DNA from: JALZCH01 sp036387315
Lineage (GTDB): Bacteria > Acidobacteriota > Blastocatellia > Pyrinomonadales > Pyrinomonadaceae
Direction of reading: 5' to 3'
Assembly: GCA_036387315.1 (NCBI GenBank)
Contig: DASVTY010000040.1
Location: forward strand, 1-19,001
DNA: 19,001 bases
The notes under the pieces are model-generated. The model did not search any database. It was not told the DNA's origin and was given only the letters and a program-made list of their open reading frames with translations. This document shows, piece after piece, positions 1-7,093 of this stretch (within the stretch, counting starts at the first letter, position 1; each line of letters begins with the position of its first letter). The position numbers and the translations under genes are program-made.

Positions 1-566
1 CTGCGGGCAAAATCAAGCTGATAAGTTCCGTTCAAACGCGAGCTGACACCGGGATTGTTCGGATAATTTGAATTGTTTGCAGGATAATTTTGATTGCCGC
101 TCGCAGAATTCGAGCTGTCAAAATCGGCATTCAGATTGTATTCTCGCGCCAGCTCGCCGAGCGAACCGCGCAAAGCCATCCAATCGCGGTTAACGCGAGT
201 TCCGAGTCGCGTGTTTTGCAAAAAGCGATTGATATCGCGCGCTTCGTCGAAAATGGTTTGCGCGTCGGCGCTTGTTGCGTCGCGCCCGTTAAAACGGGTT
301 TCAAAACCGGTCAAAGCGCGTTGAAAATCTTCGATGTCCCGATGAATATTGTCGGCATCGGTACCGCGCAGGCGGACGTTTTGAATAGATTCGTCAAAGC
401 TGTTTTTAAAATTATCGGCTTGAACGCGAATTTTTTGAATCAATGCGCGCATCTGTCGCTCGCTCGTCGTCCGGCGATTAGTTTGCGCCGATGTGCTTTG
501 AACAACTCCGCCAATCATTAGCGCACAAATCAGCGCCATAAAAATAAAGTTCTGCAATCGTCTCAT
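1..566 (-). CDS. Secreted protein of unknown function, 3' part missing at window edge
   Basis: I do not recognise the family. The reading frame opens at an ATG at 566 and stays open for 188 codons to the window edge, so the C-terminus is missing. An AAAGGAG ribosome binding site lies just upstream (about 572-578). The N-terminus is a clear signal peptide: basic MRR, a hydrophobic stretch at residues 7-22, and a likely cleavage after STSA at residue 27. The mature part (about 28-150) is helical and charged, with many Asp, Arg and Gln. It is followed by an Asn/Tyr/Pro-rich linker (about 151-175) and the motif LNGTYQLD, which looks like the start of a second domain. Export to the periplasm or surface is inferred from the signal peptide only. 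The gene is transcribed divergently from the OsmC gene. Confidence 0.75.
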   Translation of the reverse strand, partial: MRRLQNFIFMALICALMIGGVVQSTSAQTNRRTTSERQMRALIQKIRVQADNFKNSFDESIQNVRLRGTDADNIHRDIEDFQRALTGFETRFNGRDATSADAQTIFDEARDINRFLQNTRLGTRVNRDWMALRGSLGELAREYNLNADFDSSNSASGNQNYPANNSNYPNNPGVSSRLNGTYQLDFAR

Positions 567-821
567 CTTTTTGCTCCTTTTAACTTGCCTCATTTCACAA
601 TGAACGCTTTTTTGATGCTGCATTTTTTATGCCGAACGTTTTAAGTTTAGTTTTTAAATTCGCGGCAAAACAAAATCTCTTCCGTTTGGAAAGTTTAAGC
701 ACGCTTTTCGTTGCCAAATTTCCCGCTTAGAGTTATTTTTATTGCGCTCTCGTTTTTCTTCGCAAATTCGAGCAGCCGACTGCGTTCTGCAATTCGTGAA
801 TCTGCCGCGCGGCAGCAAATT

Positions 822-1253
822 ATGGAAAACAAAGATTTCAAAGCGAGCGTTTTTCACGCGGAAAACGATTTTTACATCGGCGTTTCACCAAGCGGTCACG
901 CCGTTTCGATTGACACAAACCACGAACGAAACGCCGCTCCGACGCCCGTCGAATTGCTGATGATCGCTGTTGGCGCTTGCACGGCGGTTGACGTTGTTTC
1001 GATTTTAAAAAAGAAACGGCAGGACGTGACAGATTATCGAGTCGAAGTTAAGGGGACGCGCCGCGACGAACATCCGCGCGCTTTTACAAAACTCGAAGTT
1101 CACCATATCGTGCGCGGACGCTCGGTTTCGTCGGAAGCGGTCGAACAAGCCGTCAAGCTTTCGGATGAAAAATATTGCTCGGTTGCCGCGACGGTGCGCC
1201 CGGCGGCTGAAATCGTAACGACGTTTGAAATCGTCGAGGAAGGAGACGAATAA
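822..1253 (+). CDS. OsmC family peroxiredoxin-like protein
   Basis: This is a 143-residue protein of the OsmC/Ohr superfamily, cytoplasmic enzymes that reduce organic hydroperoxides through a pair of cysteines. The two expected cysteines are visible: Cys53 in the helix motif GACTAVDVVSILKK and Cys119 in KYCSVAATVRPAAE. Arg36 and Glu44, in ERNAAPTPVELL, occupy the positions that support the active site in this family. The length is typical. I chose the ATG at 822 because the conserved domain begins there; an upstream in-frame TTG at 711 would add 37 residues of unlike composition. No strong ribosome binding site is seen, and TTGCCA-N17-TATTTT at 711-739 is only a weak promoter candidate. The stop codon overlaps the next start (TAATG), so translational coupling with the YARHG gene is likely. 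The spacing and residues fit the YhfA-like branch (general OsmC) rather than Ohr, but the substrate is not known. Confidence 0.92.
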   Translation: MENKDFKASVFHAENDFYIGVSPSGHAVSIDTNHERNAAPTPVELLMIAVGACTAVDVVSILKKKRQDVTDYRVEVKGTRRDEHPRAFTKLEVHHIVRGRSVSSEAVEQAVKLSDEKYCSVAATVRPAAEIVTTFEIVEEGDE

Positions 1254-2425
1254 TGAAGAATTACGAATTACGAATTACGAATTACGGGTTTGTGCTTTTG
1301 CTTTTACTGCTCACTGCTCACTGCTCATTGCTCACTGCGAAAGCGCAGGACAATTTTAAAAAGTGGGAAACTTTTGATTTCGCCGCAAAGAAATTGACGG
1401 CGACGCAAATCAAAAATCTCGATTTGGAAGAATTGGGACGACTTCGCGGAATCGTTTTCGGGAAACACGGTCGCGTTTTTAAAGAAAAATCAATTCAGGA
1501 ATATCTCGAAAAACGCGCATGGTACAAACCGAATCAGCGTTTTAGAAATGCTGAACTAAACGCAACCGAACGCCAGAATCTCGATTTGATTCGACTTGCC
1601 GAAGCCGAGAAACACGATTTTGTCCAGCCGGGCGATTTGCGTTTGTGGCAGAAAAAGCCGATTCCCGAAGATAAAATCTACGCCAACTCAGCCGCCGATT
1701 GGCGGATTATGATTGCCGAAATCGAAGCGATTCACGGTAAAACTTTTCCCGAAGAGCCTTGGCTGCAAAAATATTTTGAAGAGCGTTACTGGTACAAAGC
1801 CAATCCGAATTATATCGCCTCCGCTTTATCGCCAACCGAACGCAAAAACATCGAAGCGATAAACAAAAAGCGCGACGAGCAGCGCAAAGTCGCCGTTTCG
1901 TTCGGCGATATGGAAAAATTTCAAAACGTGCCGCTGACCGAAAAAATGCTCGAAGGCGTGACGCTCAGCGAGCTTCGGATGATGCGAAACGAATTTTGGG
2001 CGCGGCGCGGGAAATCGTTCAATGTTCCCGGAATCCGCGTGCAGTTTGAATGGCAGGATTGGTATCGTCCGGCGAAAGACCAGAAAACCGTCAAGCTCAA
2101 CGCAATCGAAGAACAAAACGTCAAGCTGCTCGAAACGATGGAGGCGAATCTTCGCAATAAAATCGCCACCGAGCCGGTTTCGGTCGAGTTGTTTGAGGGA
2201 ATGTTTACGGAAGATTTGCGGGTTTTGCGCAACGAGATTTACGCGCGGCGCGGCAAGGTTTTTAAATCAAAAGATTTAAAAGAATATTTCGCGGCGCAAA
2301 GCTGGTACAAGCCCGATCCGAATTTTCAGGACGAAATGCTTTCGGAGGTTGAAAAGAAAAATCTGGCGGTTATCAAAGAAGCCGAAGATATGGCAATCAG
2401 CAAGTTTTCCGAAGCCGAAGGCTGA
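1253..2425 (+). CDS. Secreted protein with four YARHG repeats
   Basis: A 390-residue exported protein. Residues 1-31 form a signal peptide with a long Leu run (15-20) and a likely AKA|Q cleavage after residue 31. TAHC at 21-24 is not a good lipobox. Four copies of a YARHG-type unit follow, each with a helix ending in a [Y/F/H]-x-[R/K/I]-[R/H]-G-K/R-x-F motif, then a W-Y-[KR] motif and a conserved [L/I]-x-x-x-E-x-x-N: about residues 59-115, 148-203, 238-293 and 320-375. The last copy has the canonical IYARRGKVF; the second is the most diverged (IHGKTF). YARHG domains are extracellular modules of unknown function, so no activity is proposed. Start: ATG at 1253, overlapping the OsmC stop, with AGGAAGGAG at about 1237-1245. 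The start and signal peptide lie in heptanucleotide repeats. Two hairpins end the transcription unit. Confidence 0.9.
   Translation: MKNYELRITNYGFVLLLLLLTAHCSLLTAKAQDNFKKWETFDFAAKKLTATQIKNLDLEELGRLRGIVFGKHGRVFKEKSIQEYLEKRAWYKPNQRFRNAELNATERQNLDLIRLAEAEKHDFVQPGDLRLWQKKPIPEDKIYANSAADWRIMIAEIEAIHGKTFPEEPWLQKYFEERYWYKANPNYIASALSPTERKNIEAINKKRDEQRKVAVSFGDMEKFQNVPLTEKMLEGVTLSELRMMRNEFWARRGKSFNVPGIRVQFEWQDWYRPAKDQKTVKLNAIEEQNVKLLETMEANLRNKIATEPVSVELFEGMFTEDLRVLRNEIYARRGKVFKSKDLKEYFAAQSWYKPDPNFQDEMLSEVEKKNLAVIKEAEDMAISKFSEAEG
1258..1340 (+). repeat. Two heptanucleotide tandem repeat arrays inside a signal peptide
   Basis: Four exact copies of GAATTAC occupy 1258-1285. After a 20-base unique stretch, ACTGCTC is repeated three times exactly from 1306, with a one-mismatch fourth copy (ATTGCTC) and a partial fifth ending near 1338. 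Because seven is not a multiple of three, each array is read in all three frames in turn; the first gives the YELRITNYG-like peptide and the second the LLTAHCSLLTA part. Short heptamer arrays of this kind (STRR-type) are known as dispersed repeats in cyanobacteria and other phyla. That this one belongs to such a family is inference. Confidence 0.85.
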
Positions 2426-2443
2426 TAAAGCCAAAATTTAACG

Positions 2444-2462
2444 AGTCTCGCGTGTCGAGACT
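2444..2462 (+). terminator. Short hairpin after the YARHG gene, no real U-tract
   Basis: AGTCTCG (2444-2450) pairs perfectly with CGAGACT (2456-2462) across a 5-base loop, 19 bases after the YARHG stop codon. Only two T follow, so on its own it is a weak terminator or a 3'-end protecting stem. It lies directly before the strong terminator at 2474. Confidence 0.5.
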
Positions 2463-2473
2463 TTGACCAACCC

Positions 2474-2523
2474 AAAAAGAAAGCGGAAAATGTCGAAAGA
2501 GATTTTCCGCTTTCTTTTTTTTT
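2474..2523 (+). terminator. Strong rho-independent terminator abutting the J-domain gene
   Basis: A perfect 16-bp stem (2475-2490 with 2503-2518) encloses a 12-base loop and runs into a T tract to 2523. The stem core is AAGCGG/CCGCTT. It should end the OsmC-YARHG transcript. The T tract stops only three bases before the ATG assigned to the next gene, leaving no room for a promoter or ribosome binding site between them. Confidence 0.88.
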
Positions 2524-2526
2524 GTA

Positions 2527-3339
2527 ATGAATTTACTTTCGCCCGAAGAAATCGAACTCAACAAAAAGCTGCAAGTTTTGCGGCGTCTGGAAAATCGGCT
2601 CGCCGAACAGGAAGAATCGCTCGTCGGTTTCCGCGAGGAATTAAGGATTTTCGAGGCTCGCTACAGTCAGGAAGTCGCACGGCTTTACGCCGAATTGGAT
2701 GAAATCGATGCCGAGATTGCCGAAGAAGAAGCGCGTTTAGCGCCCGACGACGCCGAAATCCAGCGACGCGCCGAAGAAGCCCGCGAGCGCGCAGCCGAAT
2801 CTGCCGCAGCCGCAGCCGACGAAGAAAACTGGCAGGCTTGCAGCCATAAATTTTATCCTTCGCCCGAAATGAAACGCGCTTATTACAAGCTCGCCAAATT
2901 GATTCACCCGGATTTAGCAGTTGAACGCGAAGAACAGGAGCGGCGGCATCAATTGATGGCAAAACTCAACGACGCTTACGCGGCGGGCGATGCGAAATTA
3001 ATGGACGCGCTCGTCGAAGAACATCGCGACAGCCCGCAATTAATCAAAGGCGATTCAATCGGCGATCAATTGATTCGCGCAATTCGCCAGATTTATCAAG
3101 TCAAACGCCGCTTGCAGGCATTAAGAACCGAAAGCATCGAACTCGAAGAATCTGAAAACAATCAGCTTCGCTTAAAAGTGGAAGCCGAAATGCAAGCGGG
3201 CAGAAATCTTTTGTCGCAAATGGCTGAACGAACGAAAACTCAAATCAAACGCGCCGAGCGAAAGCTCAACCATTTGCGGCAAGTCACCGAAATCGAAGCG
3301 AACGAGCGTTTTGGTTTAAACGTTTCGATGTTTCGCTAA
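2527..3339 (+). CDS. Coiled-coil protein with an embedded J-domain
   Basis: A 270-residue, highly charged, mostly helical cytoplasmic protein. Residues 5-70 form a coiled coil rich in Leu and Glu, then an Ala/Glu/Arg helix (75-98). Residues about 104-165 resemble helices II-III of a J-domain: MKRAYYKLAKLIHPDLA has the invariant His127-Pro128-Asp129 that stimulates Hsp70 ATPase, followed by LMAKLNDAYAAGDAKLMDAL. A second helical region (180-260) follows. Similar proteins with the AELDEIxAEIAEEEA stretch before the HPD motif occur in cyanobacteria, annotated only as J-domain proteins. Partnership with a DnaK is inferred; no chaperone gene is nearby. Start: ATG at 2527 has no Shine-Dalgarno sequence and lies three bases after a terminator, so the true start could be a downstream non-ATG codon. 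There is no other in-frame ATG before residue 115. Confidence 0.83.
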   Translation: MNLLSPEEIELNKKLQVLRRLENRLAEQEESLVGFREELRIFEARYSQEVARLYAELDEIDAEIAEEEARLAPDDAEIQRRAEEARERAAESAAAAADEENWQACSHKFYPSPEMKRAYYKLAKLIHPDLAVEREEQERRHQLMAKLNDAYAAGDAKLMDALVEEHRDSPQLIKGDSIGDQLIRAIRQIYQVKRRLQALRTESIELEESENNQLRLKVEAEMQAGRNLLSQMAERTKTQIKRAERKLNHLRQVTEIEANERFGLNVSMFR

Positions 3340-3406
3340 AAACAAATTGATTTGGCAACTAGTTTTCGTTTTGAGCATTCTACAAACGAAAACAACGGAG
3401 GCAACA

Positions 3407-3589
3407 ATGGCGGTTAAAGGAAGCAAAAATACAAAACAACGCGGCACGAAAACCAAAGCCGAAATGATGGGAAAAGATTCCGAGGGGAAAGATTCAAACC
3501 AAAACGCCGAATCGGAAGCGTCTGAAAATTTACCGAAAATAAGCAAACGGAAATCTACCGAACGTGACGGCGACAAGCCTGTGCATTAA
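3407..3589 (+). CDS. Small lysine-rich hydrophilic protein, unknown function
   Basis: A 60-residue protein, family not recognised. It is almost devoid of hydrophobic residues and rich in Lys, Ser, Glu, Asn and Thr, with a Lys-rich N-terminus (KGSKNTKQRGTKTKAE) and C-terminus, so it is probably disordered. Start: ATG at 3407 is well supported by GGAGG at 3397-3401, five bases away. An in-frame upstream TTG at 3347 is unsupported. It lies 67 bases after the J-domain gene in the same direction and may share its transcript. Candidate roles such as nucleic-acid binding or stress protection are guesses from composition alone. Confidence 0.68.
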   Translation: MAVKGSKNTKQRGTKTKAEMMGKDSEGKDSNQNAESEASENLPKISKRKSTERDGDKPVH

Positions 3590-3633
3590 TCGCACTGAGC
3601 ATAATTTTTAAAAGCCGTCTTCAAAATCCTTTG

Positions 3634-3682
3634 CGCTCTTTGCAGTTAATTTTCAATGCTCAAAATGAAACCGCAAAGAACG
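3634..3682. repeat. Imperfect inverted repeat between convergent genes
   Basis: Arms at 3634-3647 and 3669-3682 match at 12 of 14 positions (consensus AACYGCAAAGARCG read outward), separated by 21 bases. The GCAAAG-type unit is repeated within the left arm. An outer dyad, TGAGCAT (3596-3602) with ATGCTCA (3656-3662), overlaps it. It lies between the 3' ends of the small lysine-rich gene and the facing secreted-protein gene, so a hairpin could serve both, but there is no T tract on either strand. Confidence 0.5.
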
Positions 3683-3720
3683 GCAGCGTCCTAAATCCAG
3701 ACCGAAAGACGACGGTTGTT

Positions 3721-4293
3721 TTACGGTTTATGGGAAACTCTCTGAACGCGATTGAGATTGATTTCCTGCACCGTGCCGTCGCGCATTACAAAACGCAAAG
3801 TTCCGCTTTCGGGCAAGCAATCTTCTGAAAAACCGCCCGCCGGTTTTTTGCGCGCGGGCGCATCATCCTGTTCAAAATCAACAGCGCCTTCGAGCCGGAT
3901 CAGATAGCTTCCGTTATAGCTTCCGGTCGAAGCGAGCTTCATCACCACCGTTTGCCGTTTGTCCAAATTAAACGACTCGACTTCGCGCGTGTTGCCGCGA
4001 TGCGTCGCCAGCGGCATAACTAATAAATCTACGGATTTTGCGCCTAAAAAATTTAGCGTCATACTCGCCACGCCTTCGGTGCCTTTAATATCAACCGTGA
4101 CCGAAACTTTGCCGGGACCGGCAACGAAAGAATAATAAAATTCTTTGTCCGCGCCGCCCAGGCTCCCTTTCAACTCAGCGCTTGAAAGCGGAGTCGGATT
4201 ATCAGGGTTTCTTGATTGAGCCGAATTTGAATTAATTAATGCCGCGAACATCAAAAACATCATCAATGCAAATGCTTTCCAATTTTTTCTCAT
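3721..4293 (-). CDS. Small secreted beta-rich protein of unknown function
   Basis: A 190-residue exported protein, family not identified. Signal peptide: basic MRKNWK, a hydrophobic stretch at 8-20, and a likely cleavage after SNSA at residue 25. The mature region (about 37-137) is predicted by eye to be beta-rich, with alternating patterns such as KEFYYSFVAGPGKVSVTVDI and SYNGSYLIRLEGAVDF. This resembles the layout of pre-peptidase C-terminal-like beta sandwiches, though I would not assign that domain with confidence. An acidic/basic linker (DDAPARKKPAGG) leads to a C-terminal segment around a lone Cys (SEDCLPESGTLRFVMRDGTVQEI). Start: ATG at 4293, with AGGGAGGT at 4305-4312 and an 11-base spacing. 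The gene converges with the J-domain/lysine-rich pair. The histidine kinase upstream is on the same strand but 322 bases away. Confidence 0.85.
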   Translation of the reverse strand: MRKNWKAFALMMFLMFAALINSNSAQSRNPDNPTPLSSAELKGSLGGADKEFYYSFVAGPGKVSVTVDIKGTEGVASMTLNFLGAKSVDLLVMPLATHRGNTREVESFNLDKRQTVVMKLASTGSYNGSYLIRLEGAVDFEQDDAPARKKPAGGFSEDCLPESGTLRFVMRDGTVQEINLNRVQRVSHKP

Positions 4294-4615
4294 TTTATCT
4301 TCAAACCTCCCTTTTCAGCCTCGGAGCAGCTTTAAGATTCATACGCTGACAAGACGGCAACAAAGGCTGTTTTGTGGTCGCTGTCAAACTTTGAATTTTA
4401 CTGAGTTAAAACTTACGTGCAGCAAAATCTTTATACTCTCGTTGATTTCAAAAAGTCAATAAAATTATTAGTTTAAAAGACTTTTAAGTGAAAGATTTCA
4501 ACGCGGGCGGGTCAAAGGTGAGAATGTAGATTCTCTTTACATTCTCACCTTCTCAAGTCTCAGTGTTCAAAAATCATTCTAAGAAATAATTAATGCCGCT
4601 TCATTACGACTGCTA
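4294..4615. other. Intergenic stretch between secreted-protein and kinase genes
   Basis: 322 bases, AT-rich in its centre (about 4390-4500). It holds the ribosome binding site of the secreted-protein gene (4305-4312) and a perfect hairpin at 4515-4551. No open reading frame, tRNA or convincing promoter could be picked out by eye. Confidence 0.6.
4515..4551 (-). terminator. Perfect 14-bp hairpin downstream of the kinase gene
   Basis: AAGGTGAGAATGTA (4515-4528) is followed, after a 9-base loop, by its exact reverse complement (4538-4551). It lies 64 bases past the stop codon of the hybrid histidine kinase, where a transcription end is expected. Neither strand has a T tract after the stem (the minus strand continues into a GC-rich stretch), so it may act as an RNA 3'-end stem or a protein-binding dyad rather than a classical terminator. 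Confidence 0.5.
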
Positions 4616-6838
4616 CTAATTAAAATCAACGTGACCGACCAAGCTTGCTATCACCATTGCCAATTCTGCCGGTTCGACCGGCTTCGGAACGTGCATGTTA
4701 AATCCTGCTGATAGAGCTTTCAAGCGATCTTCGACTCTGGCAAATGCAGTTAGCGCGACAGCCGGGATTCGTTTGGGCGTACCTCGTTCGGCATCTCTTA
4801 CCCTTTTAATCAGAGCATACCCGTCTTCTTCGGGCATTCCAATGTCCGAAATTAAAATATCGGGCTGAAACTCTTCAAGTAAATCTATAGCTTGAGTAGC
4901 AGACTCGCAGGTTTTAATCTCAGCCCCGCATTTTTCCAGAATCGCTGTTAGCAAAAAACGCGCATCAGGCTCATCATCAACTGCCAGGATTTTGATTCCG
5001 GTAAGCTCAGGAGGGCAATCGAAAGCGATTTCTCCTCCTCCTGCAACAGGATGAACCCTACTCAAATCACGACCTCTTTGTTGCGCGCCCTGGCGAACAA
5101 CCATCAGAGGAAGCTTGACTGTAAAGATTGCTCCGCTCTCGTCTTTTCGATTAGCGGCTTCGACCGTGCCGCCATGAAGCTCGACGAGTTGTTTAACGAT
5201 TGCCAATCCGAGACCTAACCCGCCGTATTTTTTTGTAGTTGAACTGTCTGCCTGGCGAAACCTGTCAAACACATAAGGTAAAAATTCCTCCTCAATTCCG
5301 CTGCCGGTATCGCTGACGGTTAATTCAAGGTGAGAATTGACGCGTTCAAGAAACACTTTGACGCTGCCCTGTTTGGGAGTAAATTTGATGGCGTTTGAAA
5401 GCAGATTCCAAGTGATTTGCTGCAAACGCACCGAATCTCCTAAAACCTGTCCGACACCATAATCGAGAACGACATAAACGCGAATCTCCTTTGCCTCTGC
5501 CGCCGGGCGCAATGTGTCCACTGCGGCGTGAATAACGCTCGTCAAATCCACCGGCTGAGTATCCAGGCGAAGCTTCCCCGACATAATTCGTGAAACATCG
5601 AGCATGTCTTCAATCAGTCTGGCTTGAAGCCGGGCGTTTCGATCAATCGTTTGTATTGCGCTGGTAACGGTAGCTTCATCCATCTGTGAGGATGTCAACA
5701 TTCGCGTCCATCCTAAGATCGCATTCAAGGGCGTACGCAGCTCGTGCGAGAGAAGTCCCAAAAACTCATCTTTTGATTGGCTGGCAATTTCGGCTTGTTT
5801 GCGCACTTCCTGTTCGCGAATTAAAGCTTCTTCCCGCTCTTTGATCGCTTTTTGCGCCTGATCGTAAAGCCTGGCATTGTCCATCGCGATGGCTGTCTGT
5901 GCGGCGAGACCTTCAATTATCTGTTCGTGCGCTTCGGTGAAGAAACCGGCGCTCGAATGACCGAAGAAAAGTCCGCCGATTACTTCATTCGAGCGTGAAA
6001 TGACGGGAACTGCCAGATAACTTGAAACCGGCAGATGACCTTCGGGCATCCCGAAATAGGGAGCGTTTTTCCCGTAGCGGGAATCCTGATGAACGTCGTC
6101 AAGACGGATTGTGCCCTCTCCGCGGAAAGTCGGACCGAAAATGTCCGTCGCGCGCGGCATCGGAAAATTCTCAAAATGCTCGCGCGGAACTCCCGAAAGC
6201 GAATAAAGCATGTAAGAGCCTCCATCCGGGCGATAAACGTTATAGAAAAACGCTCCGAACTCGGCTCCCGTTATTTCCGTCCCGGCATCGGTAAACGCTT
6301 GCACCAATTTTTCCTGATCGAGTTCCGCCGAGAGCAATTGCCCGATGCGGTTGATAGTTTCAAGTATTTCAGATTGCTCTTTTAGTTTTGCTTCGGCTTG
6401 TTTCCGGGCGCTGATGTCGCGAACGATTTTTGAAGCACCGATTATTGTTCCGTCGGGCGCTTTTATCGGTGAAACAGTCAGGGAGATGTTAATCAAACGA
6501 CCGTCTTTAGCAACGCGAATCGTCTCGTAATGTTCAATGCGGTCACCGGCTTTGATTTTTCCGATAATCAACTTCTCTTCGTGCTGCATATCGGGCGGAA
6601 TCAAAGTTAAAACTGATTTTCCGACAATTTCCTCCGCTGTGTAACCGAAAATTCGCTGGGCGCTTTTGTTCCAACTGGTAATTATGCCTTCGAGCGTTTT
6701 ACTGATGATCGCATCTTCCGCAGATTCGATAATGGCTGTCAGCCAGCTGGCTGCGGTTTCATCAAATGGTAAATTGTGAAATCGTTTTACTCCGCTTTTT
6801 TTACCCGCGTTCCCGGTTCGATTAAAGTTGTCAGCCAT
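4616..6838 (-). CDS. Soluble hybrid sensor histidine kinase / response regulator (PAS-GAF-HisKA-HATPase-REC)
   Basis: A 740-residue cytoplasmic signalling protein without transmembrane segments. A PAS domain (about 28-148, with NKSAQRIFGYTAEEIVGKS and a PAC end DISARKQAEAKL) is followed by a GAF domain (about 160-325), a short coiled coil, and the HisKA dimerisation domain with SHELRTPLN. His365 is the expected phosphorylation site. The ATPase domain shows the N box NLLSNAIKFTP (478-488), DTGSG (510-514) and GGLGLGLAIVK (539-549). A C-terminal receiver domain (about 615-735) has the acidic pair Asp621-Asp622, phospho-acceptor Asp665 (ISDIGMP), Thr697 and Lys719, all intact. It should autophosphorylate and pass phosphate to its own receiver; the onward partner is not nearby. 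The start at 6838 lacks a clear ribosome binding site. A TATAAT at 7018-7013 on this strand has no good -35 partner. The signal is unknown; GAF and PAS suggest a small soluble ligand, light or redox state. Confidence 0.97.
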   Translation of the reverse strand: MADNFNRTGNAGKKSGVKRFHNLPFDETAASWLTAIIESAEDAIISKTLEGIITSWNKSAQRIFGYTAEEIVGKSVLTLIPPDMQHEEKLIIGKIKAGDRIEHYETIRVAKDGRLINISLTVSPIKAPDGTIIGASKIVRDISARKQAEAKLKEQSEILETINRIGQLLSAELDQEKLVQAFTDAGTEITGAEFGAFFYNVYRPDGGSYMLYSLSGVPREHFENFPMPRATDIFGPTFRGEGTIRLDDVHQDSRYGKNAPYFGMPEGHLPVSSYLAVPVISRSNEVIGGLFFGHSSAGFFTEAHEQIIEGLAAQTAIAMDNARLYDQAQKAIKEREEALIREQEVRKQAEIASQSKDEFLGLLSHELRTPLNAILGWTRMLTSSQMDEATVTSAIQTIDRNARLQARLIEDMLDVSRIMSGKLRLDTQPVDLTSVIHAAVDTLRPAAEAKEIRVYVVLDYGVGQVLGDSVRLQQITWNLLSNAIKFTPKQGSVKVFLERVNSHLELTVSDTGSGIEEEFLPYVFDRFRQADSSTTKKYGGLGLGLAIVKQLVELHGGTVEAANRKDESGAIFTVKLPLMVVRQGAQQRGRDLSRVHPVAGGGEIAFDCPPELTGIKILAVDDEPDARFLLTAILEKCGAEIKTCESATQAIDLLEEFQPDILISDIGMPEEDGYALIKRVRDAERGTPKRIPAVALTAFARVEDRLKALSAGFNMHVPKPVEPAELAMVIASLVGHVDFN

Positions 6839-7093
6839 AGTTCTTTGATTTCGTTGACAAAACTAAAAAAAACATTCCTTTCAAAATTACTTTAACAAAA
6901 ATGCATAGGAGTGTTTATATTTATGATTAGAGCGTAACAGTCGGTATATCCTGTACAGCCTAAAAAAGAAGTTTTTAAGCATTCAAAGTAAAATAAACAA
7001 ACGTTTTCGAGAATTATAAATTTACAGCGCCAAAAGATTAGGACGCTGCTATTTTGAGATAATTTCCTGACAAAAACTTTTGCTCAAAACGTT

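Noticed and set aside
90..521. 143-residue plus-strand frame in the left end
   Set aside because: It is antisense to a minus-strand frame with a clear start, signal peptide and AAAGGAG site; it starts with TTG and shows no family features.
711..821. Upstream extension of the OsmC reading frame from a TTG at 711
   Set aside because: The added 37 residues are Ser/Arg/Phe-rich and unlike the family; the conserved N-terminus begins at the ATG at 822.
1258..1340. Possible CRISPR array
   Set aside because: The units are 7 bases in direct tandem, without spacers.
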